Origin: Pseudomonas sp. NCCP-436
GTDB taxonomy: Bacteria; Pseudomonadota; Gammaproteobacteria; Pseudomonadales; Pseudomonadaceae
Assembly (NCBI RefSeq): GCF_019656335.1
Contig: NZ_BPLZ01000004.1
Location: 62,001-126,000, forward strand
Length of the DNA: 64,000 bases
Direction of reading: 5' to 3'
A program made the translations under genes and the position numbers. Positions 1-10,933 of this stretch are shown here, one piece after another. The notes under the pieces were generated by a model. The model did not search any database, was not told the DNA's origin, and was given only the letters and a program-made list of their open reading frames with translations. Position 1 is the first letter of the stretch; every line of letters begins with the position of its first letter.

Positions 1-1022
1 ACCCGTTCGCCGCCGAGATGTTCCGCCAGAGCAACATCCCCAAGCGCCTGATCCCGGCCACCATCGCCCTCGGCGCGTTCAGCTTCACCATGGATGCCCT
101 GCCCGGCACCCCACAGATCCAGAACATTATCCCCACCACCTTCTTCGGCACCACTTCCTGGGCGGCCCCCTGGCTGGGCGTGATCGGCACTCTGTTCGTC
201 TTCGTCGTCGGCATGTTCTATCTCAACCGCCAGCTGAACAAGGCGCGCCATGCCGGTGAAGGCTACGGCACCGAACTACGCAACGAGCCGGAGACCGCCG
301 AGGACATCGCCCTGCCCAACCCCTGGCTGGCGCTGGCGCCGCTGGTGCTGGTGGGCGTTTCCAACCTGCTGTTCACCCACTGGATTCCGCAGTTCTACGG
401 CCAGACCCACACGGTGCAACTGGCCGGCATGACCACACCACTGAGCAGCGAAGTAACCAAGCTCACCGGCATCTGGGCGGTGCAGGCAGCGCTGCTGGCG
501 GGCATTCTGATGGTGCTGATCTGCGGTTTCGGCGCCATCCGCACGCGACTGGCCGAAGGCACCAGGACCGCCGTCGGCGGCGCCCTGCTGGCCTCGATGA
601 ACACTGCGTCGGAGTACGGCTTCGGTGCGGTGATAGCTTCCCTGCCGGGCTTTCTGGTACTGGCCGACGCACTCAAGAACATCCCCAATCCGCTGGTCAA
701 CGAGGCTATCACCGTCACCCTGCTGGCCGGCATCACCGGCTCAGCCTCCGGCGGCATGAGCATTGCCCTGGCAGCCATGTCCGACACCTTCATCGCCGCC
801 GCCAACGCCGCCAGCATCCCGCTGGAAGTGCTGCACCGGGTCGCCTCGATGGCCTCCGGCGGCATGGACACCCTGCCGCACAACGGCGCTGTGATCACCC
901 TGCTGGCGGTGACCGGCCTCACCCACCGGGAGGCCTACAAGGACATCTTCGGCATCACTCTGATCAAGACCCTGGCGGTGTTCTTCGTCATCGGCGTGTT
1001 CTACGCCACCGGCATCGTCTGA
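1..1022 (+). CDS. GntP-family permease, C-terminal part (start outside window)
   Basis: The reading frame is open from the first bases of the window, so this is the 3' part of a longer gene and the internal Met at 18 is not the start. About 339 residues remain of a family usually near 450. Long hydrophobic stretches alternate with short loops, and the Gly/Ser/Ala-rich segments around residues 235-300 resemble GntP/gluconate:H+ symporters. It is followed after 25 bases by a D-3-hydroxybutyrate dehydrogenase gene. That context suggests import of 3-hydroxybutyrate or a related short hydroxy acid rather than gluconate. The family call is fairly secure; the substrate is inferred from neighbours. 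Confidence 0.85.
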   Translation, partial: PFAAEMFRQSNIPKRLIPATIALGAFSFTMDALPGTPQIQNIIPTTFFGTTSWAAPWLGVIGTLFVFVVGMFYLNRQLNKARHAGEGYGTELRNEPETAEDIALPNPWLALAPLVLVGVSNLLFTHWIPQFYGQTHTVQLAGMTTPLSSEVTKLTGIWAVQAALLAGILMVLICGFGAIRTRLAEGTRTAVGGALLASMNTASEYGFGAVIASLPGFLVLADALKNIPNPLVNEAITVTLLAGITGSASGGMSIALAAMSDTFIAAANAASIPLEVLHRVASMASGGMDTLPHNGAVITLLAVTGLTHREAYKDIFGITLIKTLAVFFVIGVFYATGIV

Positions 1023-1047
1023 GCGTAAAGTGACAAAGGAGACAAAC

Positions 1048-1815
1048 ATGAATCTGCAAGGCAAGACCGCCCTGGTCACAGGCTCCACCAGCGGCATCGG
1101 ATTAGGGATAGCCCTCAAACTGGCCGAAGCCGGTGCCAACCTGGTACTAAACGGCTTCGGCGACGTGGAGGCGGCCATCGCGACCGTCTCCACTAACGGA
1201 GTCCAGGTGCGCCATCATCCAGCCGACATGAGCAAGCCCGAGGAGATCGAGGCGATGATGCAGTTCGCCGAGCAGCAGTTCGGCGCCATCGACATTCTGG
1301 TCAACAACGCCGGCATCCAGTACGTGGCGCCGGTAGAGGAACTCCCGGTGGAGCGCTGGGACAGCATCATCGCCATCAACCTCAGCTCAGCCTTTCACAC
1401 CACGCGCCTGGCACTGCCGGGCATGCGTAAACGCAACTGGGGGCGGATCATCAACATCGCCTCGGCCCACGGACTGGCCGCTTCGGTCGGCAAGAGCGCC
1501 TATGTTGCGGCCAAGCACGGCCTGGTCGGCCTGACCAAGAGCGTGGCGCTGGAAACCGCCATCTCCGGTGTCACCTGCAACGCCATTTGCCCGGGTTGGG
1601 TACTAACGCCGCTGGTGCAGAAGCAGATCGACAGTCGTGCCGTCGACGGCGATATCGCCCGCTCACGCCACGACCTGCTGGCCGAGAAACAGCCTTCGCT
1701 GGACTTCGTCACACCCGAGCAGCTTGGCGAACTGGCACTGTTCCTCTGCAGCGACGCCGCCATTCAGGTGCGCGGTGCTGCCTGGAACATGGACGGCGGC
1801 TGGCTCGCCCAATAA
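1048..1815 (+). CDS. bdhA: D-3-hydroxybutyrate dehydrogenase (SDR family)
   Basis: This 255-residue cytoplasmic short-chain dehydrogenase should interconvert D-3-hydroxybutyrate and acetoacetate with NAD(H). Seen directly: the TGSTSGIG nucleotide-binding motif at residues 11-18, NNAG at 86-89, Ser139, and the YVAAK catalytic motif with Tyr152 and Lys156. The length matches bacterial BdhA. An AAGGAGA ribosome site at 1035-1041 selects the ATG at 1048 over the upstream GTG at 1030. It probably shares a transcript with the GntP-type permease. Its product acetoacetate is the substrate of the acetoacetate-CoA ligase encoded next, so the three genes form a ketone-body uptake and activation unit. 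Another short-chain alcohol SDR function cannot be excluded. Confidence 0.9.
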   Translation: MNLQGKTALVTGSTSGIGLGIALKLAEAGANLVLNGFGDVEAAIATVSTNGVQVRHHPADMSKPEEIEAMMQFAEQQFGAIDILVNNAGIQYVAPVEELPVERWDSIIAINLSSAFHTTRLALPGMRKRNWGRIINIASAHGLAASVGKSAYVAAKHGLVGLTKSVALETAISGVTCNAICPGWVLTPLVQKQIDSRAVDGDIARSRHDLLAEKQPSLDFVTPEQLGELALFLCSDAAIQVRGAAWNMDGGWLAQ

Positions 1816-1834
1816 CCTGTATCGATGCAAACCT

Positions 1835-1903
1835 GTAGGATGGAAACCGCGAAGCGTTTTCCACTACCCGGCCGGTGGATGTAAAAAACGACATCCACCC
1901 TAC
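1835..1903. repeat. REP-like paired palindrome, copy 1
   Basis: A 69-base element begins GTAGGATGGA and ends ATCCACCCTAC, so its ends are near inverted repeats. Inside are two smaller hairpins. It belongs to the same family as the elements at 10846, 14629 and 15542. It fills the gap between bdhA and the acetoacetate-CoA ligase gene. Confidence 0.8.
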
Positions 1904-1929
1904 AACAAGAATCAAATCCGGAATCCGCT

Positions 1930-3885
<1,956 letters not shown>

Positions 3886-3931
3886 GGTCCTGTCGCACGT
3901 TAGAAGTGACCAGCAAGGTTTTGTAACCGAC

Positions 3932-4690
3932 ATGATGCCCGCCATGCACAAACCCTTCTTTCTGCTGTTCGCCCTGCTCTGCCTTGCTGCGCCTGCTTTG
4001 GCCAAGGATCCCGTGCATCTCTATATGCCGGACGCGCCACCGCTGACGCTGCTGAATCAAGGTAGCCATCACGGCCTGACCGGAGACATCGTGCTGGCGG
4101 CGCTGGCACGTAGCGGCCGGCTGGTACGGATAGAGGGTGAACCCTGGCCCCGGGCACAAATGCGAGTCGCCAGCGGCCGCAACCTGTTGATCGTTCCACT
4201 GTCGCGCACACCGGAACGCGAGGAGCAATACACCTGGATCGCCCCGTTGATGATATTGGAGCGCGCCTTCTTCAGCCTTGACGAGCCTGTCAGCAGCTTT
4301 GCCGAAGCCCTTCAGCGCTACCAGCGTATCGGCGTGGGACTGGGTACTCCGCAGGCGGAGATACTCAAGCAACAGGGTTTCAGCGAAAGCCAGATCGTCC
4401 AGCTAAAGCTCGGCGAGAACCCGGCATGGATGCTGGAAAAGGGCCGTATCGATGCCTGATTCACCAGCGTGCCGGAAGCGCTGTACATCTGGAAGGACGC
4501 GCAGCCTGGCAGCCGGCCTCTGAATGCCAGCCCAATACTGGTTGAGACGGGGCTGTATCTGGCCTGCTCGAAGAACTGCGACGACGAACTGGTCTCGGCT
4601 CTGCGCACCGCCATCACAGAAATGGAACGCGAGGGGATCAGTCAGCACCTGCGCAAGGCCTATCCCTACCTTCATACCCTGGCGAAATAA
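3932..4690 (+). pseudogene. Family 3 periplasmic substrate-binding protein, interrupted by in-frame TGA
   Basis: The frame opens at ATG 3932 (alternatives 3935 and 3944) with a Sec signal peptide (MHKPFFLLFALLCLAAPALA), followed by a bacterial extracellular solute-binding protein fold of the amino-acid-binding/PBPb type. A TGA at 4457-4459 stops it after 175 codons. The same frame then continues without shift to TAA at 4688-4690 with convincing family sequence (FTSVPEALYIWKD, then GLYLACSKNCDD). At the interrupted site a Trp is expected in the RIDAW-F motif of such proteins, so TGG to TGA is the simplest change. No permease or ATPase gene is adjacent. Likely a recent pseudogene, unless the stop is a sequence error. 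Confidence 0.8.
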
Positions 4691-4782
4691 CCCCGAAGCC
4701 TCTATTCAGGCAACCGCGCACGGCCACAAATCCGGCTGAATGCGGGCACAATAGCCGACCGAAGAAATTGAGGATCTCATCA

Positions 4783-5061
4783 ATGGCAAAAGCTATGGCC
4801 CGCCACATACTCGTCAAGACCGAAGCGGAAGCTGCTGCTCTGAAGAAACGCCTTGCAGCCGGCGAAGCCTTTGACGTACTCGCGCGCCGATACTCAACCT
4901 GCCCTTCCGGCAAGAAAGGTGGCGACCTGGGGGAAGTACGTCCAGGGCAGATGGTACGAGCAGTGGATCAGGTGATTTTCAAGAAACCACTGCGCGAGGT
5001 GCATGGCCCTGTAAAGACCCAGTTCGGCTATCACCTGATCCAAGTCTTCTATCGCGATTGA
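4783..5061 (+). CDS. ppiC: Parvulin-type peptidyl-prolyl cis-trans isomerase C
   Basis: This 92-residue single-domain cytoplasmic parvulin catalyses cis/trans isomerisation of peptidyl-proline bonds. The whole protein is one rotamase domain, with the family's ARHILVKTEAEA start, the FDVLARRYSTCPSGKKGGDLGE core and the FGYHLIQVFYRD end. The length is essentially that of E. coli PpiC. The ATG at 4783 is preferred over the upstream TTG at 4768 because GAGG at 4770-4773 is well placed for it. It is convergent with the transporter gene that ends at 5073, and the broken substrate-binding protein gene lies upstream. Confidence 0.93.
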   Translation: MAKAMARHILVKTEAEAAALKKRLAAGEAFDVLARRYSTCPSGKKGGDLGEVRPGQMVRAVDQVIFKKPLREVHGPVKTQFGYHLIQVFYRD

Positions 5062-5072
5062 AGACCGCTCGC

Positions 5073-5969
5073 TCAGCCCTGCTCGGCTGCTTCCCGCGCC
5101 AATACCGCACCGTGCACGCGGTTGACCCACCAGCCGAACAACCCGGCAGTAAAGAACATGATGATGCTGTAGAGCGCCGCAGGAATAGCCATGGTCGGAT
5201 TGTTCAACAGCATCGGGCTCAGTGCCAGGGCAATGGCCAGTGTGCCGTTGTGAATGCCAATCTCCATGCCAATGGCAACAGCCTGACGCTGCGACAGCTT
5301 CAGCAGGCGCGGCACGAAGTACCCCACCGCCAAGCTCAGCAGGTTGAAACTCAGAGCCGCCAGGCCTACCAGCGGCGCGTAATCGACAAAGGTCTGCCAA
5401 TCCTTGATCACCGCCAGAAGCACGATCAGCGCCAGAAACAGTGCCGACATGATCTTTACCGGCCGCTCCATACGCGCCGCAAAACCGGGAAAACGGCTGC
5501 GAACCCACATGCCGATGGCCACCGGCCCCAAAACGATAAGGAACACCTGGATAATCTTGGCAAACTGCAACGGAATGGCCTGATCACCCTCCATGAAATA
5601 CATCAGCGACAGGTTCACGATCAGCGGCATGGTGAGAATAGCGATTACCGAGTTGACCGCCGTCAGAGTGATGTTTAGTGCCACATCACCATGCGCCAGA
5701 TGGCTGTAGAGGTTCGCCGTGGTGCCGCCGGGCGAAGCAGCCAGCAACATCATGCCAACTGCCAGCGCAGCCTCCAGTTGCATCCCCTGAACCAGGAGAA
5801 AGCAGGCCAGCGGCAGCAGGATTATCTGACAGCCAAGCCCGATCAGCACCGGTCGCGGGTATTTGACCACCCGGGCGAAGTCCGCAAGGGTCAGGGAAAG
5901 CCCCAGGCCAAGCATGATGATGCCCAGGGCCAGGGGAAGGAACAGAGTGCTCAGAAGGCTTGCAGTCAT
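5073..5969 (-). CDS. Bile acid:sodium symporter (BASS) family transporter
   Basis: This 298-residue inner-membrane protein has about nine to ten hydrophobic segments. The SPGGTTANLYSHLAHGD segment (near residues 79-95) and the later IEIGIHNGTLAIALAL segment (near residues 235-250) are hallmark crossover regions of the BASS/SBF fold. Members move organic anions such as bile acids, pantoate, pyruvate or sulfonates with Na+. The substrate cannot be read from sequence. The gene stands alone, convergent with ppiC. A second, distinct BASS protein is encoded at 36362. Confidence 0.88.
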   Translation of the reverse strand: MTASLLSTLFLPLALGIIMLGLGLSLTLADFARVVKYPRPVLIGLGCQIILLPLACFLLVQGMQLEAALAVGMMLLAASPGGTTANLYSHLAHGDVALNITLTAVNSVIAILTMPLIVNLSLMYFMEGDQAIPLQFAKIIQVFLIVLGPVAIGMWVRSRFPGFAARMERPVKIMSALFLALIVLLAVIKDWQTFVDYAPLVGLAALSFNLLSLAVGYFVPRLLKLSQRQAVAIGMEIGIHNGTLAIALALSPMLLNNPTMAIPAALYSIIMFFTAGLFGWWVNRVHGAVLAREAAEQG

Positions 5970-6150
5970 CTTGTTATTCTCGTGCCGGAAGGAAACCTGC
6001 AGCTGGCGGCAAATGCCAGCCGGCCAGCCCTGCCGTTAGCGAATCTGGCAGGCAGTCTAGACTAGCGGACACCCGACAGCCGGGGCAGCATTATCAGACA
6101 GACAAGTGACAAGCCATGCAGGCGACTGATGAGTCAGCTGCCCTGCCTGC

Positions 6151-6852
6151 TCAACCCCGTAGTTCAGCGACCACAGCCGCCAGCGCATCAGCCGGATCAG
6201 CCGCCTGGCTGATCGGCCGGCCAATCACCAGGTAGTCGGAACCAGCTTCCAGAGCCTGGCGGGGAGTGAGAATGCGCTTCTGATCGTCAGCACTGCTGCC
6301 GGCTGGACGAATCCCCGGGGTCACCAGTTGCAGATACGGCTGTGCCACCTTAAGCGCCCTGGCCTCCTGTGCCGAGCAGACCAGACCATCCAGACCCGCA
6401 TCGGCCGCCAGCCCGGCCAGGCGCAGCACCTGCTCCTGCGGCGGCACATCCAGACCGATACCGGCCAGATCCTGCTGCTCCATACTGGTCAGTACCGTCA
6501 CCCCGATCAGCAAGGGTTTCGAGGTGCAGCCCCGCTCCAGTTCCTCGCGACAGGCAGCCATCATGCGCAGCCCTCCTGAGCAGTGCACATTGACCATCCA
6601 TACGCCTAGCTCGGCAGCAGCGCGCACTGCCATGGCGGTGGTGTTGGGAATATCGTGGAATTTCAGATCGAGAAAAACCTCGAACCCACGCGCCTGCAGC
6701 GCTTCGACCACCTGCGGGCCACTGCGGGTGAACAGTTCCTTGCCTACCTTGACTCGGCACAGTTCCGGATCGAGCCTGTCGGCCAGCTTCAGGGCGGCCT
6801 CACGGCCGGGAAAATCGAGGGCAACAATGATCGGAGTCTGGCAGGCTGGCAT
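6151..6852 (-). CDS. pyrF: Orotidine 5'-phosphate decarboxylase
   Basis: This 233-residue enzyme performs the last step of UMP synthesis, decarboxylating OMP in the cytoplasm. Seen directly: the [11 protein letters not shown] signature with catalytic Asp62, Lys64 and Asp67, plus Lys35 in the VKVGKEL strand, and the late VTPGIRP phosphate-binding loop followed by DYLVIGRPI. The length matches Pseudomonas PyrF. The open frame extends 44 codons upstream, but [16 protein letters not shown] is the natural start for the family. The gene is divergent from a DUF2897 miniprotein gene, with about 130 bases of shared promoter region. Confidence 0.96.
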   Translation of the reverse strand: MPACQTPIIVALDFPGREAALKLADRLDPELCRVKVGKELFTRSGPQVVEALQARGFEVFLDLKFHDIPNTTAMAVRAAAELGVWMVNVHCSGGLRMMAACREELERGCTSKPLLIGVTVLTSMEQQDLAGIGLDVPPQEQVLRLAGLAADAGLDGLVCSAQEARALKVAQPYLQLVTPGIRPAGSSADDQKRILTPRQALEAGSDYLVIGRPISQAADPADALAAVVAELRG

Positions 6853-6986
6853 AGGCAGGTCTCGGCGGAGGTAAAAACGCCGCGCATTGTAGCGCAAAGG
6901 TTCCGCGCCTGCGTGCGGCCCACCACGCCCTGACAAGTTGCCGGCAAGCGAGTATGGTGAAATAAGACCACCCGAAGGAGTCAATC

Positions 6987-7154
6987 ATGCCCTGGTACGC
7001 CTGGCTTATCCTGATTCTGGCCCTGGGATCCATCCTTGGCAGCCTGCTGTTGCTACGTGACACGGCCAGAAAGCTGCCACTGACCGAGGAACAACTCAAA
7101 CGCATCCGAGAACGTAATGCCGAACAGGATGCCAAGGATCGGCAGGAGCGCTGA
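6987..7154 (+). CDS. DUF2897-type small membrane protein
   Basis: This 55-residue protein starts MPWYAWLILILALGSILGSL, one N-terminal membrane helix, followed by a charged tail rich in Lys, Glu and Arg ending in DAKDRQER. A strong GAAGGAG ribosome site at 6974-6980 supports the start. The pattern matches the DUF2897 family found beside pyrF in pseudomonads, as I recall it. The likely topology is one helix with the basic/acidic tail in the cytoplasm. No function is known to me. Confidence 0.8.
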   Translation: MPWYAWLILILALGSILGSLLLLRDTARKLPLTEEQLKRIRERNAEQDAKDRQER

Positions 7155-7285
7155 ACAACGCGCTGTATTCTCAAGCGCTATCGCTACAGTTTGCCGGCTC
7201 TGCCGGGCAAGCTGATGATTTCTCAACCGTTCGCCGGCAGCCCTGCATTATCAAACGATGGCATTTGCCGACAAGGCAGACCACG

Positions 7286-8110
7286 CTAGCGTCTGGCGGT
7301 TGCCGGCGGCCCTGCCGAGCCGTCCACTGCTACGGGCATGACGGCAATCCGGTAAGGCGAAAATATCCGCGTCAGCGCTCCGGAAGCACGAAGTTGCTCA
7401 AACAGCACGGTGAGCTGCTCCGGGGAAATCGGAGCGCCGTTGCGCAGCATGGCGTGGTGACGGTATATCTGGTCAACGCGATTGGAGATCAGCAATTGCC
7501 GAGCCTTGTCTCGATTGCGTCGGATGAAATCGTACAGATTGGAACGTGTCACTAAAGCAATATCGGCCCGTCCGCGCAGCACCATCAGCAGGTTGCTGTC
7601 GTGGGAATGTCCGAGGTTGGCGTTGAAGGTATTGATCAGGTAGTCGGGATCGCTGCGGAAACCGGCGAATCCGTAATGGTAGCCCCGGTACAGAGCCAGG
7701 CGCTTCTCCTGCAGTTGCTCGAAATAATCCTGATCACGCCCGCTTATGTCGAGCGCAACGAATAGCTCGGCATCTTCCAGGCCCATATCGACCGCTGAGG
7801 CGTCGATTCCCTGCCAGCCCCATGCGGGATTTTCAAAAATGGCCATGTCGATACGCCCGCGCTGTAAATCGCCAAAACGCCGAACAATGGCCGTGGGCAG
7901 CAGGGTGAAGTAATAGTCCTGCTGAACATCGTTGAGCGCATCAAGCAACTGCGGCAGCAGCCCGGTGGCCTGGTTGAGGTCGGACTTGATCACATAGGGG
8001 GGGAAATGGGCCGCCCCTACCCGAACGGTTTCCGCTGCAGACAGCGAAGCCACAAACAGCAGGCTCATTGCTCCCAGCCAGGCTCGCGTCCAGCACCGCG
8101 AATGGCGCAT
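7286..8110 (-). CDS. Orphan family 3 substrate-binding protein
   Basis: This 274-residue secreted protein has a signal peptide (about residues 1-26, ending SLSAAE) followed by a periplasmic binding fold (VRVGAAHFPPYV, then GLLPQLLDALN, GRIDMAIFENPAW and GRADIALVTRSNLYDF). A strong GGAGGAG site directly upstream selects the ATG at 8110 rather than the Met ten codons earlier. No ABC permease or ATPase gene is adjacent, so it is either a stray receptor for a distant transporter or a sensor. It is the second of three such orphan binding proteins in the window. The ligand is unknown, although the fold suggests an amino acid or small polar molecule. Confidence 0.82.
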   Translation of the reverse strand: MRHSRCWTRAWLGAMSLLFVASLSAAETVRVGAAHFPPYVIKSDLNQATGLLPQLLDALNDVQQDYYFTLLPTAIVRRFGDLQRGRIDMAIFENPAWGWQGIDASAVDMGLEDAELFVALDISGRDQDYFEQLQEKRLALYRGYHYGFAGFRSDPDYLINTFNANLGHSHDSNLLMVLRGRADIALVTRSNLYDFIRRNRDKARQLLISNRVDQIYRHHAMLRNGAPISPEQLTVLFEQLRASGALTRIFSPYRIAVMPVAVDGSAGPPATARR

Positions 8111-8217
8111 TGAGACTCCTCCGAAGTTTCTGCTGCTCAACAGCTGGCAGCCTACTCCAGTACAGGCCTGACCGACTAGATGGTTTTTTGCTTCCCAGGG
8201 CGCATCGATAGAGCCCT

Positions 8218-8865
8218 TCAGGACTCTTTACAGACCAGCGAAAGAGCTTCTTCGGCCAACTGATCCAGAGTCATCGGGCCATCCGGACGGAACCAGGTGG
8301 TAGTCCAGCTCAACGCGCCGGTGAGAAAGCGTCGCTGAATGAATGGATCCCCTTTAAAGAAACCGGCCTCGCGCGCCTCGTTCAGTACTTCAAGCCAGAT
8401 CTGCTCGTAAGTGTCGCGCAACGCCAGCACCTGGGCCTGACTACGCGCCGAGAGCGAACGCCATTCGTACACCAGTACAGCCATGGCCTCACCAGTACCG
8501 CCCATGATCGACTGCAGTTCGCAGCGAATCAGTGCCAGTAGACGCTCGCGGGTTCCCCGGGCCGCCGCCAGATCGGCTCGCATCAAGGCGGTGTTGTAGA
8601 TGATGGTCTCCTCCATCACTGCGCGCAGGATTTCATCCTTGCTCTTGAAGTGATGAAAGATGCTGCCTGACTGGATACCGATGGCACTGGCCAGGTCACG
8701 CACCGTAGTACGTTCGTAGCCCTTGCTGCGAAACAGGTGGGCGGCCTTCTGCAGCAGCTTGCCACGTGCACTCTCCGGATCGGTCAGTTGTCCGCTGTCG
8801 ACCAGCGTCTGCATCACCGCTCGGGCATTCTGTTCATCCACGCTGGCATCTCCCCGTCTCTGCAA
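8218..8865 (-). CDS. atuR: TetR-family repressor of terpene catabolism
   Basis: This 215-residue cytoplasmic regulator has an N-terminal TetR helix-turn-helix at about residues 35-80 (KLLQKAAHLFRSKGYERTTVRDLASAIG, then SGSIFHHFKSKDEIL) and a C-terminal ligand-binding domain. It is divergent from atuA. The intergenic region holds two copies of a 17-base operator-like palindrome, as described for AtuR of P. aeruginosa. In that system AtuR represses the atu genes until a terpene-derived acyl-CoA binds; I infer the same here. A later in-frame Met (MQTLVDSG, residue 18) is an alternative start. Confidence 0.88.
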   Translation of the reverse strand: MQRRGDASVDEQNARAVMQTLVDSGQLTDPESARGKLLQKAAHLFRSKGYERTTVRDLASAIGIQSGSIFHHFKSKDEILRAVMEETIIYNTALMRADLAAARGTRERLLALIRCELQSIMGGTGEAMAVLVYEWRSLSARSQAQVLALRDTYEQIWLEVLNEAREAGFFKGDPFIQRRFLTGALSWTTTWFRPDGPMTLDQLAEEALSLVCKES

Positions 8866-8945
8866 ATGGTCGCCGCGTTAATCCTGATTGGAGCAATCGC
8901 CGGCAAGTGCTTGTCGTTAGGGTGAAATTTATGCCTGACAGCGAT

Positions 8946-9020
8946 ACCAAGCAAGCGCTTGGGCGCACTTTTGGCTGTTATGCCATCCCCACCCACTTTT
9001 CAACCAAGCGCTTGCTTGGT
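8946..9020. promoter_or_regulatory. Double AtuR operator in the atuR-atuA intergenic region
   Basis: A 17-base sequence ACCAAGCAAGCGCTTGG at 8946-8962 is repeated exactly in reverse complement at 9004-9020, with 41 bases between. Each copy is itself a palindrome of 6-4-6 form (CCAAGC-N4-GCTTGG), the usual shape of a TetR dimer site. The second copy lies 41 bases before the atuA start and the first 80 bases before the atuR start. The arrangement agrees with my recollection of the published AtuR sites (two inverted repeats about 40 bases apart). Confidence 0.88.
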
Positions 9021-9061
9021 AGTGTTGTTCTACCTTTTCATTGTGTGACGGGCCAATTCCA

Positions 9062-10849
9062 ATGACCAAGACCGTGCGCATCGGCTGCGCCTCCGCATTC
9101 TGGGGTGATACTTCCACCGCCGCCGCCCAACTGGTTCGGGGTGCCGAACTGGATTATCTGGTGTTTGACTACCTTGCCGAGATCACCATGTCGATCATGG
9201 CCGGCGCCCGCATGAAAAAACCCGAAGAAGGATACGCCCGCGACTTCATCGAAGTGCTGGCGCCGCTGCTGGGCGAAATCGCCGAGAAAAAGATCCGCAT
9301 CATCTCCAACGCCGGTGGCGTAAACCCCGCCTCCTGCGCTGCCGCCATGGCCGCCGCCTGTGAAAAGGCCGGCGTGAACCTCAAGATCGCCGTTCTGCAT
9401 GGCGACAACCTGCAAACCAAGCTCGGCGAGCTGGCTAAAGCCGGCACCAAGGAAATGTTCACCGGCGCCTCGCTGCCGCCGTTCTGCGTCTCGGTTAACG
9501 CCTACCTGGGCGCTCCGGGCATCACCGCCGCGCTGGAGCAAGGCGCTGATATCGTCATCACCGGCCGCGTGGTCGACAGTGCCGTGGTCTCCGGCGCTCT
9601 GGTGCACGAGTTCGGCTGGAGCTGGCAGGACTACGACAAGCTCTCGCAAGCTGCGCTCGCCGGCCATCTGGTCGAATGTGGCGCACAAAGCACCGGCGGC
9701 AACTTCACCGACTGGCGCGACGTGCCGGACTACGAGCACATCGGCTTCCCCGTGCTGGAAATCGAAGCCGATGGCCAGTTCGTCATCACCAAACCGGCCA
9801 ACACGGGCGGGCTGGTCACGCCGTTCACCGTCGGCGAGCAGATGCTCTACGAAATCGGCGACCCGCGTGCTTACCTGCTGCCCGACGTGGTGTGTGACTT
9901 CACTCAGGTCAAGCTTGAGCAAGTCGGCGAAAACCGCGTACACGTCAGCGGCGCCAAAGGTCTTGCACCTACCGACACGTACAAAGTCAGCGCCACGCAC
10001 CCGGACGGCTTCCGCTGCACCGCCAGCTGCCTGTTGGCCGGTATCGATGCGCGCGACAAGGCCGAACGCGTCAGTCAGGCCATCATCAACAAAACCAACG
10101 AGATGTTTATCGAGCGCGGCTGGGGGCCTTACCGCGAGGTCAATATCGAACTGCTGGGCACCGAAGCCACCTATGGGGCTCGCGGTCAGCGCGGCGACAC
10201 CCGCGAAGTGGTGCTCAAACTCGCGGTCAGTCATGCCAAAAAAGAAGCGCTGGTGCTGTTCTCCCGCGAGATCGCCCAGGCTTCCACCGGCATGGCACCA
10301 GGCCTGACCGGCATTGTCGGTGGTCGCCCTACCGTGTACCCGATCATCCGCCTGTTCAGCTTCCTGGTGGACAAAGCGGCCTGCAATCTGGAAGTGGAAA
10401 TCGGCGGCGAACGCACACCGGTTGCCCTGCCTGAGGTCGGCCGTTTCGACGCTGCTCAAATCGCCGCCGAAGCCGCTATCCCGACCGCCGAAGGCAGCGC
10501 CACGGTCTCGGTGCCGCTGGTCAAACTGGCAGTAGCCCGCTCCGGCGACAAAGGCAATCACAGCAACATCGGCGTGATGGCGCGTAAAGCCGAGTACCTG
10601 CCGTGGATCGCCCAGGCCCTGAGCTGCGAGGCAGTCGCCGGCTGGATGGGCCATCTGCTCGACGCCGAAAAGGGCCGCGTCAGCCGCTGGTACCTGCCGG
10701 CCACCCACAGCCTGAACTTCCTCCTGGAAAACGCCCTGGGCGGTGGTGGCGTGGCCAGCCTGCGTATCGACCCGCAAGGCAAGGCGTTCGCCCAGCAACT
10801 GCTGGAATTCCCCGTGCCGGTGCCGCGTGCATTGGCTGAGACTTTGTAG
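9062..10849 (+). CDS. atuA: Acyclic terpene utilization protein AtuA (DUF1446 family)
   Basis: This 595-residue protein is the first gene of the atu operon. The N-terminal two thirds is the DUF1446/AtuA core ([38 protein letters not shown], and [18 protein letters not shown]). The C-terminal portion from about residue 480 ([27 protein letters not shown]) is the small domain usually fused to it. AtuA is needed for growth on citronellol/geraniol in Pseudomonas, but its reaction is unsettled to my knowledge. The ATG at 9062 is chosen over the earlier GTG because homologues begin at about TKTVRIGCA. The TAG stop lies inside a REP-like repeat. Confidence 0.92.
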   Translation: MTKTVRIGCASAFWGDTSTAAAQLVRGAELDYLVFDYLAEITMSIMAGARMKKPEEGYARDFIEVLAPLLGEIAEKKIRIISNAGGVNPASCAAAMAAACEKAGVNLKIAVLHGDNLQTKLGELAKAGTKEMFTGASLPPFCVSVNAYLGAPGITAALEQGADIVITGRVVDSAVVSGALVHEFGWSWQDYDKLSQAALAGHLVECGAQSTGGNFTDWRDVPDYEHIGFPVLEIEADGQFVITKPANTGGLVTPFTVGEQMLYEIGDPRAYLLPDVVCDFTQVKLEQVGENRVHVSGAKGLAPTDTYKVSATHPDGFRCTASCLLAGIDARDKAERVSQAIINKTNEMFIERGWGPYREVNIELLGTEATYGARGQRGDTREVVLKLAVSHAKKEALVLFSREIAQASTGMAPGLTGIVGGRPTVYPIIRLFSFLVDKAACNLEVEIGGERTPVALPEVGRFDAAQIAAEAAIPTAEGSATVSVPLVKLAVARSGDKGNHSNIGVMARKAEYLPWIAQALSCEAVAGWMGHLLDAEKGRVSRWYLPATHSLNFLLENALGGGGVASLRIDPQGKAFAQQLLEFPVPVPRALAETL

Positions 10850-10914
10850 GGTGGATGACGCTTCACCCATCCACCAGATCCTGGTGGACAACGCTTCGCG
10901 GTTGTCCATCCTAC
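10846..10914. repeat. REP-like paired palindrome, copy 2 (overlaps atuA stop)
   Basis: A 69-base element begins GTAGGGTGGATGACG and ends GTCCATCCTAC, with two internal hairpins (ATCCACCAG..CTGGTGGA around the middle). The atuA TAG stop at 10847-10849 is the second to fourth base of the repeat. It occupies most of the gap before atuB. Confidence 0.82.
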
Positions 10915-10933
10915 GACGAGGACGATAACGACA

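Noticed and set aside
1835..1903. The four GTAGGGTGGAT elements as insertion-sequence or MITE remnants with a transposase
   Set aside because: They are only about 70 bases, carry no coding frame or obvious target-site duplication, and look like REP-type doublets.
4457..4459. TGA read as selenocysteine
   Set aside because: The homologous position is normally Trp, and no selenoprotein context or SECIS-like structure was noticed. A nonsense mutation is simpler.
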